DNA of 32,612 bases, taken from positions 1-32,612 of the forward strand of contig JAEEVG010000027.1 in NCBI GenBank assembly GCA_016290835.1, read 5' to 3'. Position 1 is the first letter of the stretch, and every line of letters starts with the position of its first letter. Below the pieces are notes generated by a model. It had not been told where the DNA came from, searched no databases, and worked only from the letters and a program-made list of their open reading frames with translations. The position numbers were made by a program, and so were the translations under genes. The DNA is from Bacteroidales bacterium. Lineage in GTDB: Bacteria > Bacteroidota > Bacteroidia > Bacteroidales > UBA932. Shown piece by piece: positions 22,729-30,667 of the stretch.

Positions 22729-22766
22729 AAAAAGGAGGATGACCCGTCGGGCCATCCTCCTTTTTT
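22729..22766. terminator. Bidirectional terminator between pta and the DUF2807 gene
   Basis: An A-rich flank and GGAGGATG (22734-22741) pair with CATCCTCC (22753-22760), with further CCC/GGG pairing inside, and T6 at 22761-22766. The A run at 22729-22733 supplies a U tract on the minus strand, so it can end both convergent transcripts. Confidence 0.88.
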
Positions 22767-22784
22767 GTATACTTGCCTGTGTGA

Positions 22785-23723
22785 TTACAATTGGTTGAGC
22801 GAGGCGCCGCGGCTGATGGTCTGGCGCTCGATGCGCAGGTTCGGTCCGGCTTTGTAGCGGCAGGTGGAACCGCCGGAGAGGGTGATGCTCAGGGACTCGC
22901 GGACATCGATCTCGGCGCGGGCGGCGCCGGACAGGCTGAGGTCGGCTGCTTTGACAGGAGCGCCCAGCAGGTCGAAGCGGACGCCGCCGGAAGCGTTGGC
23001 ATTCAGGGCATCCAGGGAGCCGTCCATGCTGAAGTTGGCGGCGCCGGAGGCGCCCAGGTCCAGTTTGCTGATATGGCTCTGGAGTTTGAACTTGACGGCG
23101 CCGGACATCGTGATACTCGCTTCATCCACGGGCTCGCCTCCCGTATTCAGGTTGGCGCTGATGGCCCCGGACAGGGTCATGTGAAGATCGGTGAACGTTC
23201 CGTTGACATCGAATTTGGCTGCGCCGCTGGCGTGGAAGTCGGCTTCGGGGGCCTTCACGGAGAGACCCTGGACGGCGGTAGCGCCGCTGAGATCGAGCCG
23301 GAAGTTGAATCTCGGCGCGGAGAAAGCGCCCGTGGCGTTGAGCTTGGAGGCTCCCGACATATTCAGGCTCGAGAGCGAGGGCATAGCGACCCAGGCCCGG
23401 ACCTCATCGTGCTTCAAGACCATCTCAACCTTCCGGCGGATATCCTTCGGCAACTCCTTGATGCCCAGCACCAGGTTGTCGCCTGCGACTTTCACGTCGA
23501 GGTAGGGGATGATGAAATCCGGAGCTTCCACCCGCACGGAGTAGTGGTCGGCCTGGGTTAGGGCCACCTGGTAGGTCCAGCTGACCTGCAGACCGTGGAA
23601 TCCGCTCAGATTGAAGGTTTTGGTCTCCATTTTCACATCGGCGGGATCGGTATCAGCCGGCGTGGCGGAGAAGGCGGGAACGGCCAGCAGGGCCGTCGCG
23701 AGGAGGATAAGGAATCTTTTCAT
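22785..23723 (-). CDS. DUF2807 (head GIN domain) exported protein
   Basis: This encodes 312 residues with a signal peptide (MKRFLILLATALLAVPAFSA). The body belongs to the DUF2807 head-GIN domain family, often labelled putative auto-transporter adhesin: FNLSGFHGLQVSWTYQVALTQ, then repeats of an LSGA/MSGA/ASGA motif about every 18-24 residues (MSGASKL, LSGATAV, ASGAAKF, LSGAISA, MSGAVKF, ASGAANF, LSGAARA). Such repeats fold as a right-handed beta helix. No outer-membrane barrel or sorting domain is present, so adhesion is unproven. It starts two bases after the anti-sigma-like gene stop and is the last member of the sigma-factor operon. Confidence 0.85.
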   Translation of the reverse strand: MKRFLILLATALLAVPAFSATPADTDPADVKMETKTFNLSGFHGLQVSWTYQVALTQADHYSVRVEAPDFIIPYLDVKVAGDNLVLGIKELPKDIRRKVEMVLKHDEVRAWVAMPSLSSLNMSGASKLNATGAFSAPRFNFRLDLSGATAVQGLSVKAPEADFHASGAAKFDVNGTFTDLHMTLSGAISANLNTGGEPVDEASITMSGAVKFKLQSHISKLDLGASGAANFSMDGSLDALNANASGGVRFDLLGAPVKAADLSLSGAARAEIDVRESLSITLSGGSTCRYKAGPNLRIERQTISRGASLNQL

Positions 23724-23724
23724 A

Positions 23725-24207
23725 TCAGTGTTTTAATTTTAATTGTCGGGCACCGGCGAGCAATTCGCCGTAGTAGGCTTTAAGGATGCGGGCGCGCTGC
23801 CGGGACGGAAGCTCTTCGGGGAGCTGTTCGAAAAGGGGAATTTCCTCTTCGGTTATCTCCCGCAGGGCGGCGTCCCGTCCGGCGCTGTCCTCGGGAGGCA
23901 GGGCTTCGTAGAGACGGGCGACCTGGTCCATATAAGCGAGATAGATCTTCTGCGGATCGCGGCCGGTTCCCCGGAAAGGGTCGGCCGGGCGCAGGACCAG
24001 CACCAGGGCCAGGGCGGCGGCGAAGGCATAGGCCAGCACGCGCACGGGGCGGCGGCTCAGGCACGCGGTGAAGCGGTCCAGAACGGAAGGGCGCGGGGCC
24101 GCCTTCGCTTCGAGCCGGCTCAGGAAGCGCTCCTCGTGGCCGGGAGCGGGCTCCTGGGTGTCGAAGTCCGCGGCATGGGTGCGGATGTATTGTTCGAGCT
24201 CGTTCAT
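23725..24207 (-). CDS. Putative anti-sigma or sigma-partner membrane protein
   Basis: This encodes 160 residues. The cytoplasmic N-terminus contains EPAPGHEERFLSRLE (about 19-33), a pattern common in small Bacteroidota proteins encoded beside ECF sigma factors. One transmembrane helix spans about 56-73, followed by a helical, acidic C-terminal domain of about 85 residues outside the cytoplasm. There is no recognisable zinc-binding HxxxCxxC anti-sigma motif. The start overlaps the sigma-factor stop by ATGA, and the stop is one base from the DUF2807 ATG, so all three are translationally coupled. The anti-sigma role is inferred from topology and context. Confidence 0.7.
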   Translation of the reverse strand: MNELEQYIRTHAADFDTQEPAPGHEERFLSRLEAKAAPRPSVLDRFTACLSRRPVRVLAYAFAAALALVLVLRPADPFRGTGRDPQKIYLAYMDQVARLYEALPPEDSAGRDAALREITEEEIPLFEQLPEELPSRQRARILKAYYGELLAGARQLKLKH

Positions 24208-24704
24208 ATCGCTTGTTTCAACAGTTCTGCCAATTTGGCGCGTCCGCGGGAATAAAGCGAGCGGAGGGTCGTTTCCTTGCGCCCGGTCATCGCCGCGATC
24301 TCGCGGTAGTCCAGTCCTTCGATGAGTACCAGGTCCACCACCAGCCGGTAGGGCTCCGGGAGGCTGTCCATCGCCGCGCGGATCTGCACCACGTCGGGCA
24401 GCGCTCCGTCCAGGGTCTCTTCCACTCCGGCCATCTCCTGCTCCTGCCGTCCGTAGTCTTGCAGGAAGGCATCCCGCCGGTGGAGGCGGCGCAGCCGGTC
24501 GATGGCGGCGTGGATGCAGGTGCGGGCCAGCCAGGCGGACTCCTGCGCCGGAGAGGAGAAAGGACGGGAGGCGGTGACGAATTTCAAGATGGTGTCCTGC
24601 ATCACTTCCTCCGCATCGAGGGGATTCCGAAGGATGCGCCAGGCGATGTTGTACAGCCGCCGGTGGTGCTCTTCATAGAATGCCGTGATCTCCTGTCGTG
24701 TCAT
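24204..24704 (-). CDS. ECF-type RNA polymerase sigma factor
   Basis: This encodes 166 residues. Region 2 covers about 1-75 with FYEEHHRRLYNIAWRILRNPLDAEEVMQDTILKF and WLARTCIHAAIDRLRR. Region 4 covers about 105-165 with DSLPEPYRLVVDLVLIEGLDYREIAAMTGRKETTLRSLYSRGRAKLAELL, a helix-turn-helix that reads the -35-like element. It lacks regions 1 and 3, as expected of group 4 sigma factors. It heads an operon with a membrane partner and a DUF2807 protein, the likely regulatory output. No standard TAnnTTTG box was seen upstream, so it may use a self-recognised promoter. Confidence 0.92.
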   Translation of the reverse strand: MTRQEITAFYEEHHRRLYNIAWRILRNPLDAEEVMQDTILKFVTASRPFSSPAQESAWLARTCIHAAIDRLRRLHRRDAFLQDYGRQEQEMAGVEETLDGALPDVVQIRAAMDSLPEPYRLVVDLVLIEGLDYREIAAMTGRKETTLRSLYSRGRAKLAELLKQAI

Positions 24705-24734
24705 TCCTGGACCTTTCTGACTATATAACGCAGA

Positions 24735-24763
24735 ACGAACCGGATTGTTGCAGTCCGGTTCGT
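24735..24763. terminator. Hairpin between rsmD and the sigma-factor gene
   Basis: A perfect 10-bp stem ACGAACCGGA (24735-24744) / TCCGGTTCGT (24754-24763) abuts the rsmD stop codon. Its T-rich side (CTATTTTT, 24764-24769) faces the plus strand, where no gene is read; on the minus strand no U tract follows. It may be an attenuating or mRNA-stabilising hairpin rather than a standard terminator. Confidence 0.5.
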
Positions 24764-25297
24764 CTATTTTTCGAAGAAAGTGAAGTGCACGCGGCCGTAG
24801 ACCTTTTCTTTTTTAAATAAAGGATGCTCCCGGAAGGAGTATTCGTCGCCGTGCTCCAGGATGAAGTAGCAGCCCGGATGGAGGAGATCCCGGGACAGGA
24901 CCTTGTCCGGCAGGTCCTCCAGCCCTTCCAGGGCGTAGGGCGGATCTGCGAAGATGATATCGAATTTCTCGTGGCAGATGGGCAGGAAGTCGAAAACATT
25001 GGCGTGGACGGCCGTGACGGCGTCCAGCCCGAGCCGGGCGGCCTCGCGGCGGATGAAGGCGGCGTGTTCGCGGTTCATCTCCACGCAGTAGACCCGGCGT
25101 GCCCCGCGCGAGGCGAATTCATAAGCGATGGCGCCCGTGCCGCCGAAAAGGTCGAGCACCTGCAGGTCCTCGAACTCGTACTCGTTGTCCAGGACGTTGA
25201 ACAGGCCCTCACGGGCGAAATCGGTCGTAGGCCGCGCCCCGTAGCCCATCGGGGGCAGGATGGGCTTGCCCTTGAGCCGTCCGCCGATGATTCTCAT
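24764..25297 (-). CDS. rsmD: 16S rRNA (guanine966-N2)-methyltransferase RsmD
   Basis: This 177-residue protein is of normal length. It methylates N2 of G966 in 16S rRNA. The N-terminal MRIIGGRLKGKPI and RPTTDFAREGLFNVL are typical, followed by SAM-binding LDLFGGTGAIAYEFASRGA and the catalytic DPPY in IIFADPPYAL. The start overlaps the DUF3822 stop by ATGA, so expression is coupled to the two genes upstream, an arrangement seen in other Bacteroidota. Confidence 0.95.
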   Translation of the reverse strand: MRIIGGRLKGKPILPPMGYGARPTTDFAREGLFNVLDNEYEFEDLQVLDLFGGTGAIAYEFASRGARRVYCVEMNREHAAFIRREAARLGLDAVTAVHANVFDFLPICHEKFDIIFADPPYALEGLEDLPDKVLSRDLLHPGCYFILEHGDEYSFREHPLFKKEKVYGRVHFTFFEK

Positions 25298-25752
25298 AGC
25301 ACGACGACGGATTTGAAATAACGGTACAGGGACATCTCGTCCTCTTCTGCGAGCGGGGTGAGCCAGCAGACGGTGGAGATCTCGGGATTGAGCTGGAGCG
25401 TGTTCAGCGACAGGAACAGATAGTACTCCGCCGTGGTGAAATCCGGGGCGGGGAAACTGTTCGCGAGCAGCAGGCTCTTGCCCTGGGCCACCGCGACGAG
25501 GAGCCGCCCGCCGGCGAGACTGCAGAGGATCTTGTTGTATTCGGGGCAGTCCGGCAGCCGGGTCAGAAGACCGTAGATCCCGGGGGGATCAACGAGAACG
25601 CTGTCCCCGTCTGTTGCGTAGACGAGGACAGCGTCGTATTGCGGAATGGCAATGTGTCCGATGCGGTCCGTTTCCCGGATATCCGCGACTTCTGCGAGCG
25701 CTTCACGCGCCGAGGCAGGGTCGAAGAACTGGGAAGGGACGAGCGTGAACAC
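25294..25752 (-). CDS. Short DUF3822 family protein
   Basis: This encodes 152 residues starting at GTG 25752, which shares a base with the upstream TAG. FTLVPSQFFDPASAREAL at the N-terminus, then NSFPAPDFTTAEYYLFLSLNTLQLNPE and a C-terminal YRYFKSVVV fit DUF3822, the family usually found just upstream of rsmD in Bacteroidota. As I recall, family members are about 250-280 residues, with roughly 100 residues before the segment at which this one begins, so this copy seems to lack the N-terminal half. No in-frame upstream extension is possible past the TAG stop. Function is unknown. Confidence 0.7.
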   Translation of the reverse strand: MFTLVPSQFFDPASAREALAEVADIRETDRIGHIAIPQYDAVLVYATDGDSVLVDPPGIYGLLTRLPDCPEYNKILCSLAGGRLLVAVAQGKSLLLANSFPAPDFTTAEYYLFLSLNTLQLNPEISTVCWLTPLAEEDEMSLYRYFKSVVVL

Positions 25753-26453
25753 TACTCCCAGTTACCTGCGTTGTTGTTCGGGGCGGTGATGGAACCGACC
25801 TGGAGACCTTCGTAGCGGTTGAGATCGCGGCTCTCAGCATTCAGGTTGATGATGAGCTGCCTGTCCATGCCCTTGAGCAGGGAGTTCCAGGGAACGCGGG
25901 CTTCGAAGAGGGGAACGGGCACGCCGGACACCATCTTGGTGGTAGCCTCCATCTGGACGGGCTCCTTGCCGGAGAACGGGATGAACTTGAGGGAGTCGAT
26001 GTTGAAATCGGGACGGTTGTTGAAGAGGGTGTCGCGCACCGGGACCTTGGTGACGGTGGAGAAGACGACCTTCTTGCCGGCGGCATAAGCCTCCTGGAGC
26101 TTCGCGGTCAGCGCGTCGCCCTTGAGGTTCCGGTTGGCCTTCTTGATGGCCTCGGTGTTGACGACGGCCAGGGAGTCATCCAGGGAGCCGATCTGCATGA
26201 CGATCTCCATTTCCCCGTTCTCATAGAACTGCTTGAGGGAGTCGACCGAGGAGTTGAATTTGCCGGTGACGGACTTGTAGGCCACCTGCAGGGTGCGGAT
26301 GTCCTTGAGACGCTGAACGGCGACAGCCTGGCGGTTGGCTTTCTCCTTGTTGAAGTTGACCGGCTGCATGATGCTGCTATAAAGCAGGTAAACCAGGCCG
26401 ACCGCGGCGGCAGCGAGGAGAATCTCGATGAGGATCTTAACTACTTTGTTCAT
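25752..26453 (-). CDS. Membrane-anchored protein of unknown function
   Basis: This encodes 233 residues. A single N-terminal transmembrane helix (about 7-28, ILIEILLAAAAVGLVYLLYSSI) anchors an otherwise soluble protein that should face the periplasm. The following stretch, KEKANRQAVAVQRLKDIRTLQVAYKSVTGKF (about 36-66), is a helix with a pilin- or PilN-like look, but no family was recognised with certainty. It leads a coupled cluster with a short DUF3822 protein and rsmD. The C-terminal region has VPWNSLLKGMDRQLIINLNAE. A linked role for the first two genes is suggested by their overlap only. Confidence 0.7.
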   Translation of the reverse strand: MNKVVKILIEILLAAAAVGLVYLLYSSIMQPVNFNKEKANRQAVAVQRLKDIRTLQVAYKSVTGKFNSSVDSLKQFYENGEMEIVMQIGSLDDSLAVVNTEAIKKANRNLKGDALTAKLQEAYAAGKKVVFSTVTKVPVRDTLFNNRPDFNIDSLKFIPFSGKEPVQMEATTKMVSGVPVPLFEARVPWNSLLKGMDRQLIINLNAESRDLNRYEGLQVGSITAPNNNAGNWE

Positions 26454-26487
26454 TTTATCGGTTGTTTATTTGATATTCAAAGTCCCA

Positions 26488-26518
26488 CAAAGTTATGAAA
26501 TTGATTTATCAAATGCAA
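26488..26518 (-). promoter_or_regulatory. -33/-7 promoter of the membrane protein-DUF3822-rsmD operon
   Basis: On the minus strand TTG (plus 26516-26518), a 20-base spacer and TAACTTTG (plus 26488-26495). The -7 box ends 34 bases before the start at 26453. Confidence 0.75.
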
Positions 26519-26527
26519 TATTCTTAT

Positions 26528-26535
26528 TAAATTTG
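26528..26535 (+). promoter_or_regulatory. -7 box of the NrnA-like operon
   Basis: TAAATTTG on the plus strand, 26 bases before ATG 26562. The -33 match is weak. It is divergent from the promoter at 26488-26518. Confidence 0.6.
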
Positions 26536-26561
26536 CAGAAGTTTTTTTGGACCCTCAAGTG

Positions 26562-27599
26562 ATGCTTTCATCCGTGGATATCCGGCGTCTGGAGACGTTT
26601 TTCGCCGAGGCGGAACGCGTCTGCATCGTCGTGCACACGCATCCGGATGGGGATGCGCTCGGCAGCGGGGCCGCCCTGCTGGCGTATCTGGGCGGGTGCC
26701 GCGGCCTGCAGGCCAGCCTGCTTCTGCCGGACCCGCCGGGAGCATACCTGGCGTTCCTGCTGCCGGAGAAGGACGTGCTCACCCTGCCCGGCGATGCCGC
26801 GCCCGCCCGGGAGCGTCTGGACGAATGTGACCTGCTCGTCTGCCTGGATATGAACGGCTTCTCCCGCGCCGGGGACCTGGAGGCGGACCTGCACGCCTGC
26901 AAGGCACGCAAAGTGCTGATCGACCATCATTTGAATCCGGACCTGCCGAGCTTCGATCTGGTCTTCAGCCAAGAGCGGATCTCCTCGGCGAGCGAGCTGC
27001 TCTACCAGGTGCTGCAGGCCCTTGGCGGAGAACTGCCCCTGCCGGTGCTGACCCCGCTGATGGCCGGAATGACCACCGATACCAACAACTTCGCCAACTC
27101 CGTCTATCCTTCCACCCTGCAGATGGCTTCCGAACTGCTGGCCGCCGGGGTGGACCGCGACGCGCTGCTCGACCGGCTCTACCACCGCTACCGCGAGAAC
27201 CGGCTCCGCGCGATGGGGGCCTATCTGGACGAACTGCTGCACATCACCCCGGACGGGGTCGCCTATGCGGTGCTGGACCGCTCTTTCCTGGAGCGCTTCT
27301 CTCTGCAGGAAGGGGAGACCGAGGGCTTCGTCAACCTGCCCCTGGGCATCGACGGAGTGCGCCTGAGCGTCTTCCTGCGCGAGGCCGACGGCCATTTCCG
27401 CGTCTCGCTCCGCTCCAAGCGGGGGGTGCAGGCGAGCCGGCTTGCCGCGGAAGCCTTCCACGGCGGCGGCCACGAGTGTGCCGCAGGCGGCAAATTGTAT
27501 TTCCCGGAAGATATCTCCGCCCCGGACCGTGCGGCGGACTACATAGAAACCAGGACGGCACGATTTATGCGGACTTCTGCGCCGTCCGAACAAGACTGA
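26562..27599 (+). CDS. DHH/DHHA1 phosphoesterase, NrnA-like (nano-RNase/pAp phosphatase)
   Basis: This encodes 345 residues. The DHH catalytic motifs are HTHPDGD (H25, D29, D31), CLDMN near 94-98 and IDHH with D121-H122-H123; the C-terminal DHHA1 domain has GGGHECAAGG (H304). NrnA-type enzymes degrade very short RNAs and dephosphorylate 3'-phosphoadenosine 5'-phosphate. ATG 26562 is chosen; a TTG at 26547 and a GTG at 26559 are in frame but less likely. The lipoprotein gene starts two bases after the stop, so they are in one transcript. NrnA itself is a strong but not proven match. Confidence 0.9.
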   Translation: MLSSVDIRRLETFFAEAERVCIVVHTHPDGDALGSGAALLAYLGGCRGLQASLLLPDPPGAYLAFLLPEKDVLTLPGDAAPARERLDECDLLVCLDMNGFSRAGDLEADLHACKARKVLIDHHLNPDLPSFDLVFSQERISSASELLYQVLQALGGELPLPVLTPLMAGMTTDTNNFANSVYPSTLQMASELLAAGVDRDALLDRLYHRYRENRLRAMGAYLDELLHITPDGVAYAVLDRSFLERFSLQEGETEGFVNLPLGIDGVRLSVFLREADGHFRVSLRSKRGVQASRLAAEAFHGGGHECAAGGKLYFPEDISAPDRAADYIETRTARFMRTSAPSEQD

Positions 27600-27600
27600 T

Positions 27601-28623
27601 ATGAGAAAAGCGATATTTTATTTCTGCCTGGCGGCGATGATCACCCTCTGCGGCTGCGCCAAGACCCCGAAAAGCGGTCTCAATGACGCGAACAAGCGTT
27701 ATTTCGACGCCTGGATCAAGGTTCACCATCCGGATGCCCAGCGGACTTCCCTCGGTGCGTATGTGATTGAGACGGAGGCTGGTACGGGCCAGCAAGCTGG
27801 TGACTCGGATACCTATCCCTATGTGCGTCTGGACCTGGTGGAGCGCGATCTGGACGGCGCCATCAGCTATACCAACAACGAGGAGGTCGCCAAGCGTCTC
27901 GGCACCTACAAGGAGGGGAACTATTATGGACCCGAGGTCTGGACGCGCTTGAACGGAGCCCTTCCCGCCGGCATCGAGGAGGTTCTGTCCACCATGCGCG
28001 TGGGCGGAACGGCCAAATTCGTCGTACCCGGATGGCTGCTGACCTCCGACCGCTACGACACTGCGGAAGAGTATGTCGCAAAAGTGTCCGGGGGCAGCCC
28101 TACGATCTATGAGTTCACGCTCCGCGATGTCATCTCCGACATCGCGAAATGGGAGACCGATTCCATCGGCCGCTACCTGGCCGCGAACAATCTTCCCAAG
28201 TCCGTCGGCGATTCGCTCAAGTACGGTTACTACTACATCCGCACCGGCGAGCCTACATCCACCGATGAATTCCCCAACGACACCACGATCTACATCAACT
28301 ACACCGGCCGCCTGCTCAACGGCACCGTCTTCGACACGACGGTCAAGGACACGGCGAAGTACTACGGCATCTACAACGCCTCCAAGACCTACGAACCCGT
28401 TTCCGTGGAGTGGTATTCTTCCGATGAAGATTATACCAAGATCCTGCTCGAGGAGAACGAGGTCGTCGACGGATTCGCCTATACGCTCTATCAGATGCGT
28501 GCCCATGAGAAGGGAATCGGCATCTTCTATTCCGCCCTGGGTTACAAGAACACCGGCTCCGGCGATGTCATTCCGGGCTATGCCCCGCTGCGCTTCGACA
28601 TTGAAATCGTGGATGCTCCTTAG
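27601..28623 (+). CDS. FKBP-type peptidyl-prolyl isomerase-like lipoprotein with tandem domains
   Basis: This encodes 340 residues with lipobox LCGC (Cys19). Two FKBP-like domains are visible. The first (about 55-185) is degenerate but keeps PAGIEEVLSTMRVGGTAKFVVPGWLL. The second (about 205-340) has the better fit: TIYINYTGRLLNGTVFDTT, VVDGFAYTLYQM and the terminal YKNTGSGDVIPGYAPLRFDIEI, with an insertion of about 25 residues between the first strands and the central helix. FKBPs catalyse proline isomerisation during folding; a surface or periplasmic chaperone role is likely. The first domain may only be structural. Confidence 0.85.
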   Translation: MRKAIFYFCLAAMITLCGCAKTPKSGLNDANKRYFDAWIKVHHPDAQRTSLGAYVIETEAGTGQQAGDSDTYPYVRLDLVERDLDGAISYTNNEEVAKRLGTYKEGNYYGPEVWTRLNGALPAGIEEVLSTMRVGGTAKFVVPGWLLTSDRYDTAEEYVAKVSGGSPTIYEFTLRDVISDIAKWETDSIGRYLAANNLPKSVGDSLKYGYYYIRTGEPTSTDEFPNDTTIYINYTGRLLNGTVFDTTVKDTAKYYGIYNASKTYEPVSVEWYSSDEDYTKILLEENEVVDGFAYTLYQMRAHEKGIGIFYSALGYKNTGSGDVIPGYAPLRFDIEIVDAP

Positions 28624-28632
28624 CGCTCTCTG

Positions 28633-30036
28633 ATGGCGACGGTATCCGGAGCGGCGCCGACCGAGCTCGGCACCCGCAGAATAAGCACCCTGCTGAGACA
28701 GTACGCAGTCCCGGGCATCATCGCCCAGACTGCGGCTTCTTTGTATAATATGGTCGACAGCATCTACATCGGCCATATCCCCGGGGTGGGCTCGGCCGCC
28801 ATCAGCGGCCTCGCCGTGACCTTCCCGCTGATGAACCTGTCCGTGGCGATGGGCACCCTGGTCGGGGTGGGCGCGATGACGCTCATTTCCGTGCTGCTGG
28901 GACAGAAGAACTACCAGGGAGCTCAGAAGGTGCTCTCCAACGTGCTGACGCTCAATGTGATCATCGGCGTCATCTTCTCGGCGGTGACCCTGTCCTTCCT
29001 GGATCCGATCCTGCGCTTTTTCGGCGCCAGCGACGTCACCCTGCCCTTCGCCCGGGATTATATGTTCATCATCCTGGCGGGCAATGTGTTCACGCATCTC
29101 TACCACGGCTTCAACGGCCTGATCCGGACCTCGGGGCATCCCAAGACGGCCATGGCCCTGACCCTGTTCACGGTCATCTCCAACGCCATCCTCGATCCGG
29201 TGTTCATCTTCGGCCTGGGCCTGGGTATCCGCGGGGCCGCGATGGCGACCATCCTCTGCCAGCTGGCCGCGCTGGCCTACACCTGGCGCTTCTTCTCGGA
29301 CAAGCGCCGCCTGCTGCATTTCACCCGGCCGCTCTTCCGGCTGGACTGGCCCGTCGCGAAGCAGTCGCTCGCCATCGGCGTAGGACCCTTCCTGATGAAT
29401 GTCGCGGCCTGCCTCGTGTCCCTGTTCATCAACCAGCAGCTGCGCAAATACGGCGGCGACCTGGCGATCGGGGCCTACGGCATCGTGAACCGCCTGACGA
29501 TGCTCTTCCTGATGGTTTGCATGGGCTTCAACCAGGGCCTCCAGCCCATCGCGGGTTACAACTACGGCGCCCGGCAGTACAGCCGGGTACGGGAGGTCTT
29601 CATCCTGACGGCCAAATGGGAGGTGCTGGTCACGACCCTCTGTTTCCTGATGGCCGAACTGATCCCCCGCTCTGCGGTGGGCCTGTTCACCAACGATCCC
29701 GAACTCGTGGACCTGGCCGCCCACGGGCTGCGCATCATGAATTCCGGCTTCGCCCTGGTGGGCTTCGGGATGGCCACGGGCAATTTCTTCCAGTGCCTGG
29801 GGATGGTACGCAAATCCATCTTCCTGTCACTTTCGCGCCAGTTGCTCTTCCTGCTTCCGCTGATCTACACCCTGCCGCTCTGGCTCCGCGAGACGGGTGT
29901 CTGGATCAGTTTCCCGATTTCGGACATCCTCAACATCATCATCTCCGCCATCCTGATCATCCGGCTGTTCCGCAAGTTCGACCGGCTCAAGGACGGAGAG
30001 AATCCCGGCATCCTCGGCAGTACCATCCAATCCTGA
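28633..30036 (+). CDS. MATE family efflux transporter
   Basis: This encodes 467 residues with about twelve transmembrane helices, the standard MATE size. Typical segments are RQYAVPGIIAQTAASLYNMVDSIYIG in helix 1-2, GLAVTFPLMNLSVAMG, NGLIRTSGHPKTAMALTL and the repeat in the second half, GFNQGLQPIAGYNYGA. MATE proteins export drugs and other organic cations using sodium or proton gradients. The start lies nine bases after the FKBP stop, and the kinase-like gene follows after seven, so it sits in the middle of one operon. Substrate not predictable. Confidence 0.95.
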   Translation: MATVSGAAPTELGTRRISTLLRQYAVPGIIAQTAASLYNMVDSIYIGHIPGVGSAAISGLAVTFPLMNLSVAMGTLVGVGAMTLISVLLGQKNYQGAQKVLSNVLTLNVIIGVIFSAVTLSFLDPILRFFGASDVTLPFARDYMFIILAGNVFTHLYHGFNGLIRTSGHPKTAMALTLFTVISNAILDPVFIFGLGLGIRGAAMATILCQLAALAYTWRFFSDKRRLLHFTRPLFRLDWPVAKQSLAIGVGPFLMNVAACLVSLFINQQLRKYGGDLAIGAYGIVNRLTMLFLMVCMGFNQGLQPIAGYNYGARQYSRVREVFILTAKWEVLVTTLCFLMAELIPRSAVGLFTNDPELVDLAAHGLRIMNSGFALVGFGMATGNFFQCLGMVRKSIFLSLSRQLLFLLPLIYTLPLWLRETGVWISFPISDILNIIISAILIIRLFRKFDRLKDGENPGILGSTIQS

Positions 30037-30043
30037 ACGGCTT

Positions 30044-30667
30044 ATGGCCAAGAAGATCCTCATCAACATCGGGCGCCAGTTCGGCGCGGGCGGCAAGGGA
30101 GTCGCCCTGATCCTGGGCGAGCGCCTGGGCATCCCGGTCTATGACAACGAACTGTTGCAGAAGGCGGCGGAGGAGAGCGGGTTCAGCCCGGCCTTCTTCC
30201 GCAAGAGCGACGAGCGCCGGCGGCTGTGGCGTTTCGGGAGCCTGTTCGGCCTGAACCGGGCGAGCGCCTATGCCCCCTCGGGCATCGACGGCACGGAACT
30301 CTTCCGCTACCAGAGCGAGGCCATCCGGGACATCGCGCAGCAGGGGGATGCCATCTTCCTGGGGCGTGCCTCCGACTACGTGCTGCGGGATATGGAGTGC
30401 CTGGACGTGTTCATCTGCGCCCCCCTCGAGGACCGCGTGGCACGGGTGCGGGAGCGTACCGGGATGAGCGCGGAAGAGGCGGAGAAGTACATTCTCCGCA
30501 AAGAAAGGAACCGCGAGAATTACTATAATTTCTTTACCCTGGGGAACTGGGGCGTGGCGTCGAATTACGACCTCTGCCTCGACTCCTCGCGGCTCGGCCT
30601 GGAAGGCTGCGCCGATCTGATCATCGATTTCGGCCGCAAGGCCGGATTGATCCCTCCTATAGACTGA
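30044..30667 (+). CDS. Cytidylate kinase-like family protein
   Basis: This encodes 207 residues. It starts MAKKILINIGRQFGAGGKGVALIL, the atypical P-loop of the cytidylate kinase-like family, followed by IPVYDNELLQKAAEESG. The middle has FLGRASDYVLRD and a DRVARVRERTGMSAEEAE arginine-rich lid segment, then RKERNRENYYNFFT. These proteins are nucleotide-kinase fold members whose substrate is often unproven; the canonical Cmk is a separate family. It follows the MATE gene by seven bases. Its stop lies inside the 3' end of the convergent CoA-transferase gene, overlapping by 11 bases. Confidence 0.85.
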   Translation: MAKKILINIGRQFGAGGKGVALILGERLGIPVYDNELLQKAAEESGFSPAFFRKSDERRRLWRFGSLFGLNRASAYAPSGIDGTELFRYQSEAIRDIAQQGDAIFLGRASDYVLRDMECLDVFICAPLEDRVARVRERTGMSAEEAEKYILRKERNRENYYNFFTLGNWGVASNYDLCLDSSRLGLEGCADLIIDFGRKAGLIPPID

